Shown here: positions 26,801 to 36,136 of the stretch, piece after piece
How positions within the stretch are numbered: the first letter of the stretch is position 1
How the letters are laid out: each line of letters begins with the position of its first letter
From: Archangium violaceum
GTDB lineage: Bacteria > Myxococcota > Myxococcia > Myxococcales > Myxococcaceae
Length of the DNA: 64,000 bases
Direction: 5' to 3'
NCBI RefSeq assembly: GCF_016859125.1
Contig: NZ_CP069338.1
Location: 2,418,001-2,482,000, forward strand
The notes under the pieces: generated by a model
The model's database searches: none
What the model saw: the letters and a program-made list of their open reading frames with translations, nothing else
Told to the model about the DNA's origin: nothing
Made by a program: the position numbers and the translations under genes

Positions 26801-27220
26801 GGCGGTGCCACTCTCCCCAAGCCATGTCACGGCTTCGTCATGGCGGGTGTGACCGGTTGTCACGTTCCGGTAGCGGACACATGGGCCCTCGACCGCCGGG
26901 TGTCCCCTCCCGGTCCGCGGGTCCTTCGTTGCCCAAGATGGCGACGAAGCACGGCGGCGCACGCAGGGCATGGCTCGCCCCCACGCCGGGCAGGCGGGGT
27001 GGCTCGGCCCGGATGGGGCGTCCATGATCGAGACGGCGGAGCCTCGCGCCCGAGGTGGGGACTCCCTGATGGGTAGGGAGTCCGGCACCCGCCCAATGCC
27101 GCGAAATGTCAGCGATTTGGGACGTGGAGGGTGGGTTGTGGGAGCGGTGCTCGGGCTGGTATTTGCGAGGCCGTACGCCCGGCTGCCGACGGAACGGGCC
27201 CTGCAATTCCGCTCCACATC
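26801..27220. other. 420-base divergent intergenic region
   Basis: Divergent between the lipid-kinase gene and the PEGA-domain gene. It holds the shared element at 26828-26865 and a 9-bp-stem hairpin (27059-27067 with 27075-27083, GGACTCCCT/AGGGAGTCC). The rest shows no gene I can support. Confidence 0.6.
26828..26865 (-). promoter_or_regulatory. Upstream element shared with the glycosyltransferase gene (copy 2)
   Basis: On the minus strand ACGTGACAACCGGTCAC (26849-26865, itself the inverted repeat GTGAC-N5-GTCAC) is followed nine bases later by GACGAAGCCGTG (26828-26839). It lies 28-65 bases before ATG 26800. The order and position match copy 1; only the spacer differs, by about 7-8 bases. 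Confidence 0.45.
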
Positions 27221-28717
27221 ATGACCTTCCTCAAGAACTCATCTTCGCTGGTGGTGGTGCTCGCTCTCGCTCTGGGTCACATGGCGGAGGCGGCTCCGCG
27301 CCGCATGGTGGTCGCCAGTGGCGACTGCAAGGACGCGGAGCTCAGCAGTCAGACCAAGGCCCTCTACGACACGCTGGTGGCCCGCCCGGGGGAGAAAGTC
27401 CTCACGGTGACGGACTTCGCCGAGCGTCTGTTCCCGCAGCCCTCCGGGAGCTTCGAGGACATCAAGCGGCAGCTCGAGGCCGCCCAGGGCCAGTTCTACG
27501 AGGCGCGCTACACCCGGGTCGCCCCGGCCCTCGACGAGGTGCTGAGGCAGGTGGCCCGCCTCCCGGTGGGCGGGGCGCGTTGGAAGCTGTACGTCGACGC
27601 GCTGCTGCTCCAGGCCGTCAACTACCGCGCCATGGGCCGGGTGAAGGAGAGCGACGAGGCCTTCCGCGGCGTGCTGCGGCTGGACGCGCAGTACGAGCTC
27701 GACCCGGACTACTACACGCCCTCCACGCGCCAGGCCTTCGACAAGCTGCGCCGCGAGATGGCCCGGGTGAAGAAGGTGAGGCTCTCGGTGAAGTCCACCC
27801 TGCCCGCCTCCGAGGTGTTCCTCGATGGCCGGAGCATGGGGCAGACCCCGCTGACGATGGAGGTGCACGCCGGCACCTACGAGCTCACCGTGAAGAAGGG
27901 AGAGGCCGTCAGCTTCCCACGTCAGCTCCTGGTGCAGGGCGAGGAGATGCCGATGCTCGTGGACCTGGCCTACGAGGGCTCCATCTCGGCCAATCCCTTC
28001 CCGTGCCTCGCCTCCAGCAGTGAGGAGGGGGAGCAGGTGCTCTCCCGCGCCATCCGTCTGGGGGGCACCATCCCGGGCGTGGAAGAGGTCATCGTCGTGA
28101 AGCTGGAGGGGGCGAACGGCGGACCGAAGTGGCTCGCCGCCACCGTTCTCAACGTGGAGGGGGGCCAGAAGCTGCGCGAGGGCGGTTTCAAGACGCGGGG
28201 GCTCGACGCCCCGGCCGAGTCGCTCAACGCGCTGGTCGACTTCGTCACCACCGGGAAGGCCCAGCCGAGCCTCGTGGTCGCCCAGGCCAACATCCAGCCT
28301 CCCTGGGAGGCGCCTTCCGCCGAGCAGGCCGCGCTCACCGAGGTGACGGAGAAGTCCGGCTCCGTGCGTCCCCTGCGCGTGGTCTCGTACGTGACGCTGG
28401 GCGCGGGCGTGGCGGCCCTGGCGGGCACGGGCATCCTGCGGCTCGCCATCCAGCAGGACATGCAGGCGCTCGAGAAGGGCAACCACCTCAACGCCAACGG
28501 CAATGTCAGCGCCGGTGATCGCGCCGGCCGGGAGATCGTCAACCGCATGGCGGGGAAGGTCCGCATCCACAACGGGCTGCTCATCGGCTCGGGCGCGGCG
28601 CTCGCCACCGGGCTCGTGCTCTTCCTGCTCTCCCCCTCGGAGGCCCCTCCCCCCGTGGCGGTGGGCGTCGTGGCGGGCCCGGACGGGGCGGGCGCCTCGC
28701 TCTCCGGGACGTTCTGA
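27221..28717 (+). CDS. PEGA-domain protein with signal peptide and two C-terminal membrane segments
   Basis: 498 residues. Signal peptide SLVVVLALALGHMAEAAP. A helical, TPR-like region (about 60-180, with ALLLQAVNYRAMGRVKESDE) precedes a PEGA domain (about 185-235, TLPASEVFLDGRSMGQTPLT). Two hydrophobic helices lie near residues 387-410 and 452-470. PEGA domains are beta-sandwiches found in surface-layer and envelope proteins. The architecture is common in myxobacteria, often beside secreted proteases or serine/threonine kinases, but its role is unknown. The next gene, an M64 peptidase, starts 26 bases after the stop, so the two are very probably cotranscribed. Confidence 0.82.
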   Translation: MTFLKNSSSLVVVLALALGHMAEAAPRRMVVASGDCKDAELSSQTKALYDTLVARPGEKVLTVTDFAERLFPQPSGSFEDIKRQLEAAQGQFYEARYTRVAPALDEVLRQVARLPVGGARWKLYVDALLLQAVNYRAMGRVKESDEAFRGVLRLDAQYELDPDYYTPSTRQAFDKLRREMARVKKVRLSVKSTLPASEVFLDGRSMGQTPLTMEVHAGTYELTVKKGEAVSFPRQLLVQGEEMPMLVDLAYEGSISANPFPCLASSSEEGEQVLSRAIRLGGTIPGVEEVIVVKLEGANGGPKWLAATVLNVEGGQKLREGGFKTRGLDAPAESLNALVDFVTTGKAQPSLVVAQANIQPPWEAPSAEQAALTEVTEKSGSVRPLRVVSYVTLGAGVAALAGTGILRLAIQQDMQALEKGNHLNANGNVSAGDRAGREIVNRMAGKVRIHNGLLIGSGAALATGLVLFLLSPSEAPPPVAVGVVAGPDGAGASLSGTF

Positions 28718-28742
28718 CGCCGGCTCGGGTACGTTCCCGCGC

Positions 28743-30173
28743 ATGAACGTACTCCTGGCCCTGCTCCTGGCCGCGAGCGCCACCAGCGCTCCGGCCCCCC
28801 GCACCTTCCGCGTCGACTACTTCCACACCGGCAACGCCACCGAGGAGCGCTTCAGCCTCGATCGGCTCGTGGTGGAACCGCTGCCCTGGCCGGGCAGCCC
28901 CTCGCGCGCCATCGACGAGACCAACCTCGGCAAGTACCTCTTCGAGGTGCGTGACCGCGACACGAACCGCCTGCTGTACTCGCGCGGCTTCGCCTCCATC
29001 TACGGCGAGTGGGAGACGACGCCCGAGGCGCGCGAGGTGAACCGCACCTTCCACGAGTCCCTGCGCTTCCCCACCCCGGAGAAGCCCGTGCAGGTGATTC
29101 TCAAGAAGCGCGCGAAGGACAACTCCTTCCGCGAGGTGTGGAGCCTCACGGTGGACCCCAAGGACATGTTCGTCGACCCGTCCGAGCCCGCCTCGCCCGG
29201 CGCGCTGGTGAAGCTGTTGGACAACGGTCCGCCGGCGGACAAGGTGGACTTCCTCATCCTCGGGGACGGCTACACCGAGAAGGAGCGCGCCCGCTTCGAG
29301 AAGGACGCGCGGCGGCTGGTGGACATCCTCTTCACCTTCTCGCCCTTCAAGGAGCGCAAGCAGGACTTCAACGTCTGGGGGCTGATGCCGGCCGCCCGGC
29401 AGTCGGGCATCTCCCGCCCGTCCACCGGCATCCACCGCGACTCGCCCGTGGGCGCCACCTACGACGCCTTCGGCAGCGAGCGCTACGTCCTCACCTTCGA
29501 GAACCGCCGCTTCCGCGACATCGCCGCGTTCGCGCCCTACGAGTTCGTCGAGATCCTCGTCAACGGCAACACCTATGGCGGCGGTGGCATCTTCGGCCTC
29601 TACAGCACCGTGGCCGCCGACAACCTGTGGTCCCCCTACGTCTTCGTCCACGAGTTCGGCCATCACTTCGCGGGGCTCGCGGATGAGTACTACACCTCCG
29701 AGTCGGCCTACGCCCCGGCCGAGGAGCGCGTGGAGCCGTGGGAGAAGAACGTCACCGCGCTCAAGGACCCGTCGACGCTCAAGTGGAAGGACCTGGTGGC
29801 CGCCAGCACGCCGCTGCCCACGCCGTGGAAGAAGGAGGAGTACGAGGCCCACGCGCGTGAGGTGCAGAAGGAGCGCCGCCGCATCCGTGCCGAGCGCCGT
29901 CCCGAGTCGGAGATGGACGCGCTCTTCACCGCCCAGCGCGACTGGGAGGAGCGGTTCCTCGGCAAGCAGCAGTACTCCGGCAAGGTGGGCGCCTTCGAGG
30001 GCGCCATGTACGAGGCCCGTGGCTACTACCGGCCCCAGCTCGACTGCGTGATGTTCACCCGGGACCGGGTGCCCTTCTGCGCCGTGTGCCAGCGCGCCAT
30101 CTCCGAGGTCATCGACCTGTACGCGGGCAAGGGAGCGAAGGCGACGAAGAAGGCGACGAAGAAGGCACCTTGA
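28743..30173 (+). CDS. M64-family (IgA peptidase-like) metallopeptidase
   Basis: 476 residues, beginning with a signal peptide (MNVLLALLLAASATSAPA). An N-terminal beta-rich domain (about 20-155, M64_N type) is followed by the catalytic domain: VDFLILGDGYTEKERARFEK, then the zinc site HEFGHHFAGLADEYY near residue 303 (HExxH with the downstream Glu/Asp). Two Cys pairs appear late (QLDCVMFT, FCAVCQ). The C-terminus is Lys-rich (KATKKATKKAP). The family includes secreted IgA-cleaving peptidases of gut bacteria; in a myxobacterium a role in degrading prey or matrix protein is likely. Second gene of the unit with the PEGA protein. A hairpin terminator follows at 30185. Confidence 0.92.
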   Translation: MNVLLALLLAASATSAPAPRTFRVDYFHTGNATEERFSLDRLVVEPLPWPGSPSRAIDETNLGKYLFEVRDRDTNRLLYSRGFASIYGEWETTPEAREVNRTFHESLRFPTPEKPVQVILKKRAKDNSFREVWSLTVDPKDMFVDPSEPASPGALVKLLDNGPPADKVDFLILGDGYTEKERARFEKDARRLVDILFTFSPFKERKQDFNVWGLMPAARQSGISRPSTGIHRDSPVGATYDAFGSERYVLTFENRRFRDIAAFAPYEFVEILVNGNTYGGGGIFGLYSTVAADNLWSPYVFVHEFGHHFAGLADEYYTSESAYAPAEERVEPWEKNVTALKDPSTLKWKDLVAASTPLPTPWKKEEYEAHAREVQKERRRIRAERRPESEMDALFTAQRDWEERFLGKQQYSGKVGAFEGAMYEARGYYRPQLDCVMFTRDRVPFCAVCQRAISEVIDLYAGKGAKATKKATKKAP

Positions 30174-30184
30174 GCCTCGTCCTC

Positions 30185-30212
30185 GCGGCCCGGGAGTGGG
30201 GTTCCGGGCCGC
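30185..30212 (+). terminator. Intrinsic terminator after the M64 gene
   Basis: Stem GCGGCCCGG (30185-30193) pairs with CCGGGCCGC (30204-30212) around a 10-base loop. It starts 12 bases after the stop codon. Confidence 0.65.
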
Positions 30213-30289
30213 CAGGCCGTTGCTCACCTGCCTGCTGCGGGCCGGATTGTACGTCTCCAACCTGACACGGAAAGGAGGCGGACACACCC

Positions 30290-30748
30290 ATGGCCATGAT
30301 GCACAATCAGGAGACGGAGTCCTGGTCTGGTGAGGGAGTAGGAACGAGCGCGGAGTCCTTCCTCGCGCGAATCAACCGTGAGGTCCCCGAATACTCTCCG
30401 ACCGAGGCGGCGGACGCGGTGATCAGCGCGCTCTGCGAACGGCTCCCCGGCGGGTTGGTTCAGGAGTTGAGGGAGCAGTTCCCCGAGAGTCTGCGCAAGC
30501 TCTTCGAGCGCAGTTGGAAGGACCGGAGCGCGCCCGCGCACAAGTTCGACAAGGACGACTTCTACCTGGACATCGCCGAGCGGCTGCAGATCGAACCCGA
30601 GAGCGTCCGCCTCGTGCTCCATGTCGTCTTCGGCTCCATCCACTCCCAGATTACCGAGCGGCTGGCGGAGAAGATCGCCGCCGAGATGCCTCCCAACATC
30701 TCCGGTACCTGGGACGCCGCGCGCCGCGACGCGGATCTGCCTCGCTGA
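30290..30748 (+). CDS. DUF2267 family protein
   Basis: 152 residues, cytoplasmic, no signal or membrane segment. The helical pattern SAESFLARINREVPEYSPTE, then AADAVISALCERLPGGL and AERLQIEPESVRLVLHVVFG, matches DUF2267, a small all-alpha family of unknown function often linked to stress-response genes. The upstream sequence GGAAAGGAGG, 15 bases before the ATG, is a strong but distant ribosome site. Monocistronic, bounded by terminators on both sides. Confidence 0.85.
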   Translation: MAMMHNQETESWSGEGVGTSAESFLARINREVPEYSPTEAADAVISALCERLPGGLVQELREQFPESLRKLFERSWKDRSAPAHKFDKDDFYLDIAERLQIEPESVRLVLHVVFGSIHSQITERLAEKIAAEMPPNISGTWDAARRDADLPR

Positions 30749-30765
30749 GCGCCCGTTGGACATGA

Positions 30766-30800
30766 AAACCCCGGAGGGCCACGATCGCCCCCCGGGGTTT
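30766..30800. terminator. Bidirectional terminator between DUF2267 and SIMPL genes
   Basis: AAACCCCGG (30766-30774) pairs with CCGGGGTTT (30792-30800), with an inner GGGC/GCCC extension across one mismatch. The T/A ends give a short U-tract in either direction. It lies between two convergent genes. Confidence 0.85.
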
Positions 30801-30821
30801 CCCGTACCTTCCCCCTGACGA

Positions 30822-31592
30822 CTACCGGCCCTGCCCCTCGATGGCGAAGACGAGCGTCACCGTCGCGTTCACCGTCTGCTCCTGCGGCTGGATGGGCGTC
30901 GACACGTCCGCGGCTCCGGCCATCGAGGCCATCTCGAAGCGCGCCGCCATCGGGAAGGGGCGCGGCGGCTCCGTCACCGTGCTCGCGTCCAGCACCGGCC
31001 CCAGCTTCACGCCCAGCGACGTGGCCAGCACCTGCGCCGACTGCCTCGCCCGCTCCACCGCGTCGCGCAGCGCGTCCCCCTTCACCACCTCCGGCTTGCT
31101 CAGCCCGAAGCGCACCGCGTCCACCCGGTTCGCCCCCGCGTTCAAGGCCGTGTCCAGCAGCGGCCCCACCCGCGCCAGCTCGCGCACGTGCACCTCCACC
31201 GTGTTGCTCACCCGGTAGCCCTTCAGCTTGGGCGTCGCGTTCGGCTTCGGCTGGGGCTCGTACTCCGGGAACACCGTGTAGTTGCGCGTCTCGATCTCCT
31301 TGCGCGGGATGCCGGCCTGCACCAGCGCGGCGATCACCTTGTCCATCTTCCGCGCGTTCTCCTCCGCCGCCGCCTTCGCCGTGGGCGCCAGCGTCTCCAT
31401 GGCCAGGTCGATGAAGGCCTCGTCCGGCGCGACCTTCACCTCTCCGGTGCCCTCCACCCGGATGGTCCGCGCCAGGGGATTCACCAGCGGCGGCGCCGGA
31501 GCCGGTGACGGCTGCCTGGGTTGGGCCAGGGCCACCGGAGCAAGGGTGCTCAGCAGCAGGACGAGCAGCGGGGTTGTACGTACGGCGGGCAT
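30822..31592 (-). CDS. Periplasmic SIMPL (DUF541) protein
   Basis: 256 residues with a Sec signal peptide (TTPLLVLLLSTLAPVALAQP). The mature protein starts with the family consensus TIRVEGTGEVKVAPDEAFID and ends with a beta-strand, TVNATVTLVFAIEG. SIMPL-domain proteins such as E. coli YggE form oligomeric rings and are linked to oxidative-stress tolerance and outer-membrane integrity, but their biochemistry is unclear. The ATG at 31592 is chosen for the signal peptide. It is divergent, across 89 bases, from the small two-helix membrane protein at 31682. Confidence 0.92.
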   Translation of the reverse strand: MPAVRTTPLLVLLLSTLAPVALAQPRQPSPAPAPPLVNPLARTIRVEGTGEVKVAPDEAFIDLAMETLAPTAKAAAEENARKMDKVIAALVQAGIPRKEIETRNYTVFPEYEPQPKPNATPKLKGYRVSNTVEVHVRELARVGPLLDTALNAGANRVDAVRFGLSKPEVVKGDALRDAVERARQSAQVLATSLGVKLGPVLDASTVTEPPRPFPMAARFEMASMAGAADVSTPIQPQEQTVNATVTLVFAIEGQGR

Positions 31593-31681
31593 CGAAGTGC
31601 CTCCTGTGAATGAGGTGTCACGCCTTGAATCTGCTGACGGAGGAGCAGGCGCGGTATTCTCGCCAGCCACAGGGAGATGTC

Positions 31682-32284
31682 ATGCGGACACTGCTGGTGC
31701 TGATCGCGCTGCTCGCGGGAGGTTACGCGGGGTATGTGGCGTTCTTCGTCAAGACGCCCTACTCGTCCTACTCGCAGGCCCAGCTTGGCCAGCTCGAGGA
31801 CGAGTACACCCGGCAGTACCTGTCGGCCGAGGGTGACGAGAGCGAAGCCCTTCGCGTCTCGCTGACGCTCATCCGGGAGGAGCTGGCCCGGCCGCTTCAT
31901 ATGAAGGCGGCGCTCGGTGTGGCGGGACTCTCCCTCCTGGGAGCGCTCGCCCTCACGCTCGTCCGGAGCAGGCGCCGCGCTGACACGGCCCAGGACGCGT
32001 ACGGCTCGTCCCAGGAGCTCGCGGACCCCTCCTCCACACCGGCCCCGGTGGTCTCTCGCGAGCAGGCCGCGGCGCTCCTCGGGGTCCGCCCGGACGCGCC
32101 TCGCGGCGTCATCGAGGCCGCCCTCCAGGCCCAGCTCGCGGAGAGGGACCCATCCCTGCTGCACGGGCTCGATCCGACTCTCCGCCAGCGCGTCCTCCAA
32201 CAGCGCGAGGTGCTCACCCAGGCGGCGAACCTGTTGCTGGGGCGGCAGGAGCTTCCCTTGTCGGACGGCTCGAGCCGGAGCTGA
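31682..32284 (+). CDS. Two-helix membrane protein with helical cytoplasmic C-terminus
   Basis: 200 residues, not assigned to a named family. Hydrophobic helices at about 3-22 (LLVLIALLAGGYAGYVAFFV) and 78-96 (ALGVAGLSLLGALALTLV) flank a hydrophilic loop. The C-terminal region (about 125-190, SREQAAALLGVRPDAPRGVI then QREVLTQAANLLLGR) resembles the helix arrangement of a J-domain without the HPD motif, so I do not call it a co-chaperone. Its stop is 25 bases from the stop of the convergent hybrid kinase gene. Confidence 0.7.
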   Translation: MRTLLVLIALLAGGYAGYVAFFVKTPYSSYSQAQLGQLEDEYTRQYLSAEGDESEALRVSLTLIREELARPLHMKAALGVAGLSLLGALALTLVRSRRRADTAQDAYGSSQELADPSSTPAPVVSREQAAALLGVRPDAPRGVIEAALQAQLAERDPSLLHGLDPTLRQRVLQQREVLTQAANLLLGRQELPLSDGSSRS

Positions 32285-32309
32285 GCCGAAGCGTGCCGGG
32301 TCCGGCGCC

Positions 32310-35300
32310 TCAGGCCGCCTGGCCCGGCTCCGCGTTGCGCGCCTTGGTCACCCACTCGCGCACCTGCTCGCGCAGCCGCTGGGGATCGAACGGCTTGTCC
32401 ACCCGCGCGTTCTGCACCGTGTCCATGAAGGCCCTCGCGGCCGGCGTGAAGGCTCCACCGGTGACGAACACCATCCGGCGCGCCACTCCCGGCGCCGTCG
32501 CCGTCAGGTCCGCGTGCAGATCCATGCCCGTCAGGTCCGGCATCATCAGGTCGCAGAGGATGACGTCCACCTCCGCGCCCTTCGGCCCCTTGAGCAGCTC
32601 CAGCGCCTGACGCGAGCTCGTCACCACCTCCACGTCGTGCTCGCGCGCCAGCGTCCGCCGCAGCGCCGAGCTCACCATCACATCGTCATCGACAATCATT
32701 ACCCGGCCACGCACGCGCGCACCCTCCTGCTCTTGTTGCATCTGACGCACTCCCTGCTGCTGCTGGGACGAGGACACGGGCGCCGCCGCGGCCCGCAGTG
32801 TCACACGAACTACCGTCCCCTTGCCCAGCTCGCTCTCCACGGCGATTTCTCCCCCCATGGCGGTGATGAATCGGTGACACAGGGCCAGTCCCAACCCCGT
32901 CCCCACACCCACCGGCTTTGTGGTGAAGAAGGGGTCGAAGATGCGACCCATGACCGCTGGGGGAATCCCACACCCGGTATCGCGCACCTCCGCCACCATC
33001 CGCGCCCCGTCCCGCCGCGTCACCAGACGGACCTCGTTGCTCAGCGCATGCCCCTCGGGCAGCGCCTGGGCCGCGTTGATGATGAGGTTGAGGAAGACCT
33101 GCGCCAGGCGGGACTCGTTGCCGTCCACCCACCCGGAGTCGCCGTACTCCTTCACCAGCCGGGCCCGGGGCGCCAGCTCGCTGCCGGCCAGCTTGGCGGC
33201 CGAGTCCAGCATCGCGTGCAGGTCCACCGGCCCCCGCGCGTCCTCGTCGCCCCGGGAGAACGTCTTCAGGTCCTGGACGATGCGCCGCACCCGATCCGCG
33301 CCGTGCCGGGCCTCGCCCAGCACCCGGTCGATGTCCTCGAGCCGCCGGCGGCCCGGAGCGCCCGCGGGCAAATCCCGCCCCAACGCCGCCGACTCCGCGA
33401 GGGCGTACTCCAGGTTGGAGACGATATAGGCCAGCGGGTTGTTGATTTCGTGGCCCACGCCCGCCGCCAGCGTGCCCACCGCGGCCATCTTCCCCGCCTG
33501 CACCAACTGCGACTGGGCCTGACGCAGGGCGCGCAGGTTCTCGTCCAGCTCGCGGTTGGCCGCGGCGAGCTCGCGCGTACGCTCATCCACGCGCGCCTGC
33601 AGCCAACGCTCGCGCCGCTTGAGCCGGCTCATCTGCAACACGTACCCACCCAGGGCCAGCGCCCCCACGCCCAGCGCGCAGAGCGCGTAGAACGCCAGCG
33701 TCTCGCGGAAGCGCGGGATGACGCTCAGCTCCACCACGGCCCCGGGCTCCGTCCACACCCCGTCCCGGTTGGCCGCCGTCACCACGAAGCGGTACTCGCC
33801 CGGAGACAGGTTCGTATACGAAACGGTGCGCCGATCCTCGGCATCCACCCAGTCCGGGTCGTGGCCCAGCAACCGGTAGCGCAGCGGCAGCCGCGTGGAG
33901 TCTCCCAACGAGAGCGCGGTGAAGCGGAACTCCACGTCCCGCTGCCCGGGCTCCAGCACCAGCCTGCCCGAGGGCGGCACCGGCCGGCCCCGCACCCGCA
34001 CCTCCTCCAGGCGCGGCTCGGCCGCGGGCCAGCGCACCACCATCCGCTCTGGATCCACCGCCACCACGCCGCGCAGCGTGGGGAACCACAACCGCCCGTC
34101 GCGCGAGCGCCACCCCGCGGGGAACAGGCCCCCGTTGCACTCGGAGCTGCGCATGCCGTCGCGCCGGTCGAAGAAGACGGGCCGCACCGTGGGGCGCAGA
34201 CCCTCGGCCACCTCCTCCAGCTCGCGCCGGGACACCCGGGAGATGCCGCGGTTGCTGCTCATCCACAGGAAGCCCTCCGAGTCCTCGAGCACGCGCAGGA
34301 CGAAGTCCTCGTAGAGCCCCTGCGCGGTGGTGAAGCGGGTGAAGCGCCCGCCGCGCAACAGGGTGAGGCCCGAGCCCGAGGCCACCCACAGGCCTCCCCG
34401 AGGATCCGCGTACAGGTCCAACACACGGTTGCCCGTCAGCCCGTCCGCCGAGGTGTAGCGGGTGAAGGTGTCGCCCGACAGCCGGTACAACCCCCCGAAG
34501 GCGCCGAACCAGAGCGTCCCCTCGGAGTCCTCGGCCATGGTGACGACGGGCAGCGCCGCGCCCGACGGGGCGCCCTGCTCCGCGCCGAAGTGCGTGAAGG
34601 TGCCCTGGCGCAACCGGCTCAGGCCCGTGCCGGTGCCGAACCACACGTCCCCGCGCGAGTCCGCGAAGATGGAGTAGATCAACTCGTCCGGCAGTCCCTG
34701 CTCGCGACCTACCCGGGAGAAGCCCCGGCCGTCGAAGAGGAAGGCGCCCCCGGTGGTGCCCACCCACAAGCGGCCCTCCCGGTCCTCGCAGAGGGAACGG
34801 ACGTTCGCGTGGGGCAACCCCTGCTCCGGGCCGAAGTGGGTGGACACCCCGTCCTTCAGGCGCGTCACCCCGCCCGCGAAGGACCCCACCCACACCGCCC
34901 CCTGACGATCCTCCAGCACCACCGAGGTCAGCTCGTCCTGGATGCCCTCGGGCTGGCCGAAGGTGACGAAGGGCGCGTCCCGCAACCGGCTGAGCCCTCC
35001 CATCATCGTCCCCACCCAGAGGGAGCCCTCGCGATCCTCCAACAGGGAGAGCACCGCCGAGTTGGAGAAGCCCTGCTTCGGACCGAGCACCGAGAAGGTG
35101 CCCCCCGACAGGCGCGCCAGCCCGCCCGTGTCGGTGCCCACCCACAGGTTGCCGTCCCGGTCCTCCGCCAGGGCCATCACCTTGTCGTCCGGCAGCCCGT
35201 CGCGCGTGGTGAAGAGCCGGGCCTGCCCCTCGCGAAGGCGCACGAGCCCCGCGTCCGTCCCCATCCACATCGAGCCATCATGGCCCTCGAGCAGCGCCCG

Positions 35301-35951
35301 CACCGTCGCCCGGGCCGCGGCTCCCGGCAGACGCACCGGCTCCACCCGCTCCCCGGACAGCCGCACCAGTCCCTTCCCCGTGCCCACCCACAGCACCCCG
35401 TCATGATCCACCCGCAGCGCGTACACCCACTCGGAGGGCAACCCCTCCGCGGTGCCGTAGCGCCGCGCCTGGCCCTCGCGCACGTGGAAGAGCCCCTCCT
35501 GCGCACCTACCCACAGGCCCCCGTCCAAGGCGCGCACCAGCGCGGACACCTCCACCTCGCCCGGTCCCGCCGGAGCCATGCGCTGGAAGCGGCCCTCCCG
35601 GTACGAGAGCAGTCCCCGCCCCGTTCCCACCCACAACGTGCCGGACGCGTCCTCGACGAGGGCGCGGATGACCTCGTCGCGCAGCTCGGGCGTGTTGCGC
35701 CTGTCGTAGACGGTGAAGTGCACGCCGTCGAACCGGGCCAGGCCCTCCCACGTGGCCACCCACAGGTAGCCGTCACGCGTCTGCGCGAGCGCGAAGCCGG
35801 TGTTCTGCGGCAGCCCGTCCTCGTCCTTCCAGGTGTCGTGGCTGTACTGCGTGACGCGACGGGCGGGGTCCAACGCGAGCGCGGGACCGCCCAGGCCCAT
35901 GAGCACCGTCATGACCAGCCCCAGCAGGCCGTGCACCCCGTCTCGTCGCAT
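32310..35951 (-). CDS. Hybrid sensor histidine kinase with double reg_prop beta-propeller sensor
   Basis: 1,213 residues. Signal peptide or first helix (LLGLVMTVLMGLGGPALA), then about 14 reg_prop propeller repeats (to about residue 670, for example DGYLWVATWEGLARFDG), a Y_Y_Y domain (about 680-745, LPLRYRLLGHDPDWVD), one membrane helix (FYALCALGVGALALGGYVL), and a kinase core. The core has the H-box TLAAGVGHEINNPLAYI, the N-box LNLIINAAQAL and the G-boxes GCGIPP and GTGLGLAL. A C-terminal receiver (about 1082-1205) has acidic pocket VDDD and phospho-Asp in LCDLMMPD. No DNA-binding domain follows, so a separate partner must complete the pathway. Related propeller sensors often detect glycans. 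Divergent from the KtrAB pair across 185 bases. Confidence 0.95.
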   Translation of the reverse strand: MRRDGVHGLLGLVMTVLMGLGGPALALDPARRVTQYSHDTWKDEDGLPQNTGFALAQTRDGYLWVATWEGLARFDGVHFTVYDRRNTPELRDEVIRALVEDASGTLWVGTGRGLLSYREGRFQRMAPAGPGEVEVSALVRALDGGLWVGAQEGLFHVREGQARRYGTAEGLPSEWVYALRVDHDGVLWVGTGKGLVRLSGERVEPVRLPGAAARATVRALLEGHDGSMWMGTDAGLVRLREGQARLFTTRDGLPDDKVMALAEDRDGNLWVGTDTGGLARLSGGTFSVLGPKQGFSNSAVLSLLEDREGSLWVGTMMGGLSRLRDAPFVTFGQPEGIQDELTSVVLEDRQGAVWVGSFAGGVTRLKDGVSTHFGPEQGLPHANVRSLCEDREGRLWVGTTGGAFLFDGRGFSRVGREQGLPDELIYSIFADSRGDVWFGTGTGLSRLRQGTFTHFGAEQGAPSGAALPVVTMAEDSEGTLWFGAFGGLYRLSGDTFTRYTSADGLTGNRVLDLYADPRGGLWVASGSGLTLLRGGRFTRFTTAQGLYEDFVLRVLEDSEGFLWMSSNRGISRVSRRELEEVAEGLRPTVRPVFFDRRDGMRSSECNGGLFPAGWRSRDGRLWFPTLRGVVAVDPERMVVRWPAAEPRLEEVRVRGRPVPPSGRLVLEPGQRDVEFRFTALSLGDSTRLPLRYRLLGHDPDWVDAEDRRTVSYTNLSPGEYRFVVTAANRDGVWTEPGAVVELSVIPRFRETLAFYALCALGVGALALGGYVLQMSRLKRRERWLQARVDERTRELAAANRELDENLRALRQAQSQLVQAGKMAAVGTLAAGVGHEINNPLAYIVSNLEYALAESAALGRDLPAGAPGRRRLEDIDRVLGEARHGADRVRRIVQDLKTFSRGDEDARGPVDLHAMLDSAAKLAGSELAPRARLVKEYGDSGWVDGNESRLAQVFLNLIINAAQALPEGHALSNEVRLVTRRDGARMVAEVRDTGCGIPPAVMGRIFDPFFTTKPVGVGTGLGLALCHRFITAMGGEIAVESELGKGTVVRVTLRAAAAPVSSSQQQQGVRQMQQEQEGARVRGRVMIVDDDVMVSSALRRTLAREHDVEVVTSSRQALELLKGPKGAEVDVILCDLMMPDLTGMDLHADLTATAPGVARRMVFVTGGAFTPAARAFMDTVQNARVDKPFDPQRLREQVREWVTKARNAEPGQAA

Positions 35952-36136
35952 TCCAGTCACCATGTGCCATGTTCGACGTCCCTGGAGCAAACCCCATCCC
36001 GGGAACTCCCGCCGCACGCCGGGCCGCCCCTTCTTCCCTGGATTCCAGGAAACCTGGGGGCAGGCGGCCAGACGAGCCCCAGCCGCGATGGCGCTTCCAC
36101 TTCATTTGAAGGTGCTAGCTTCGCCCATTCTCCGTG

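Noticed and set aside
27059-27083. A 9-bp-stem hairpin (GGACTCCCT/AGGGAGTCC) considered as a terminator or riboswitch part.
   Set aside because: It is 138 bases before the PEGA gene, ends no gene on either strand and matches no known leader class.
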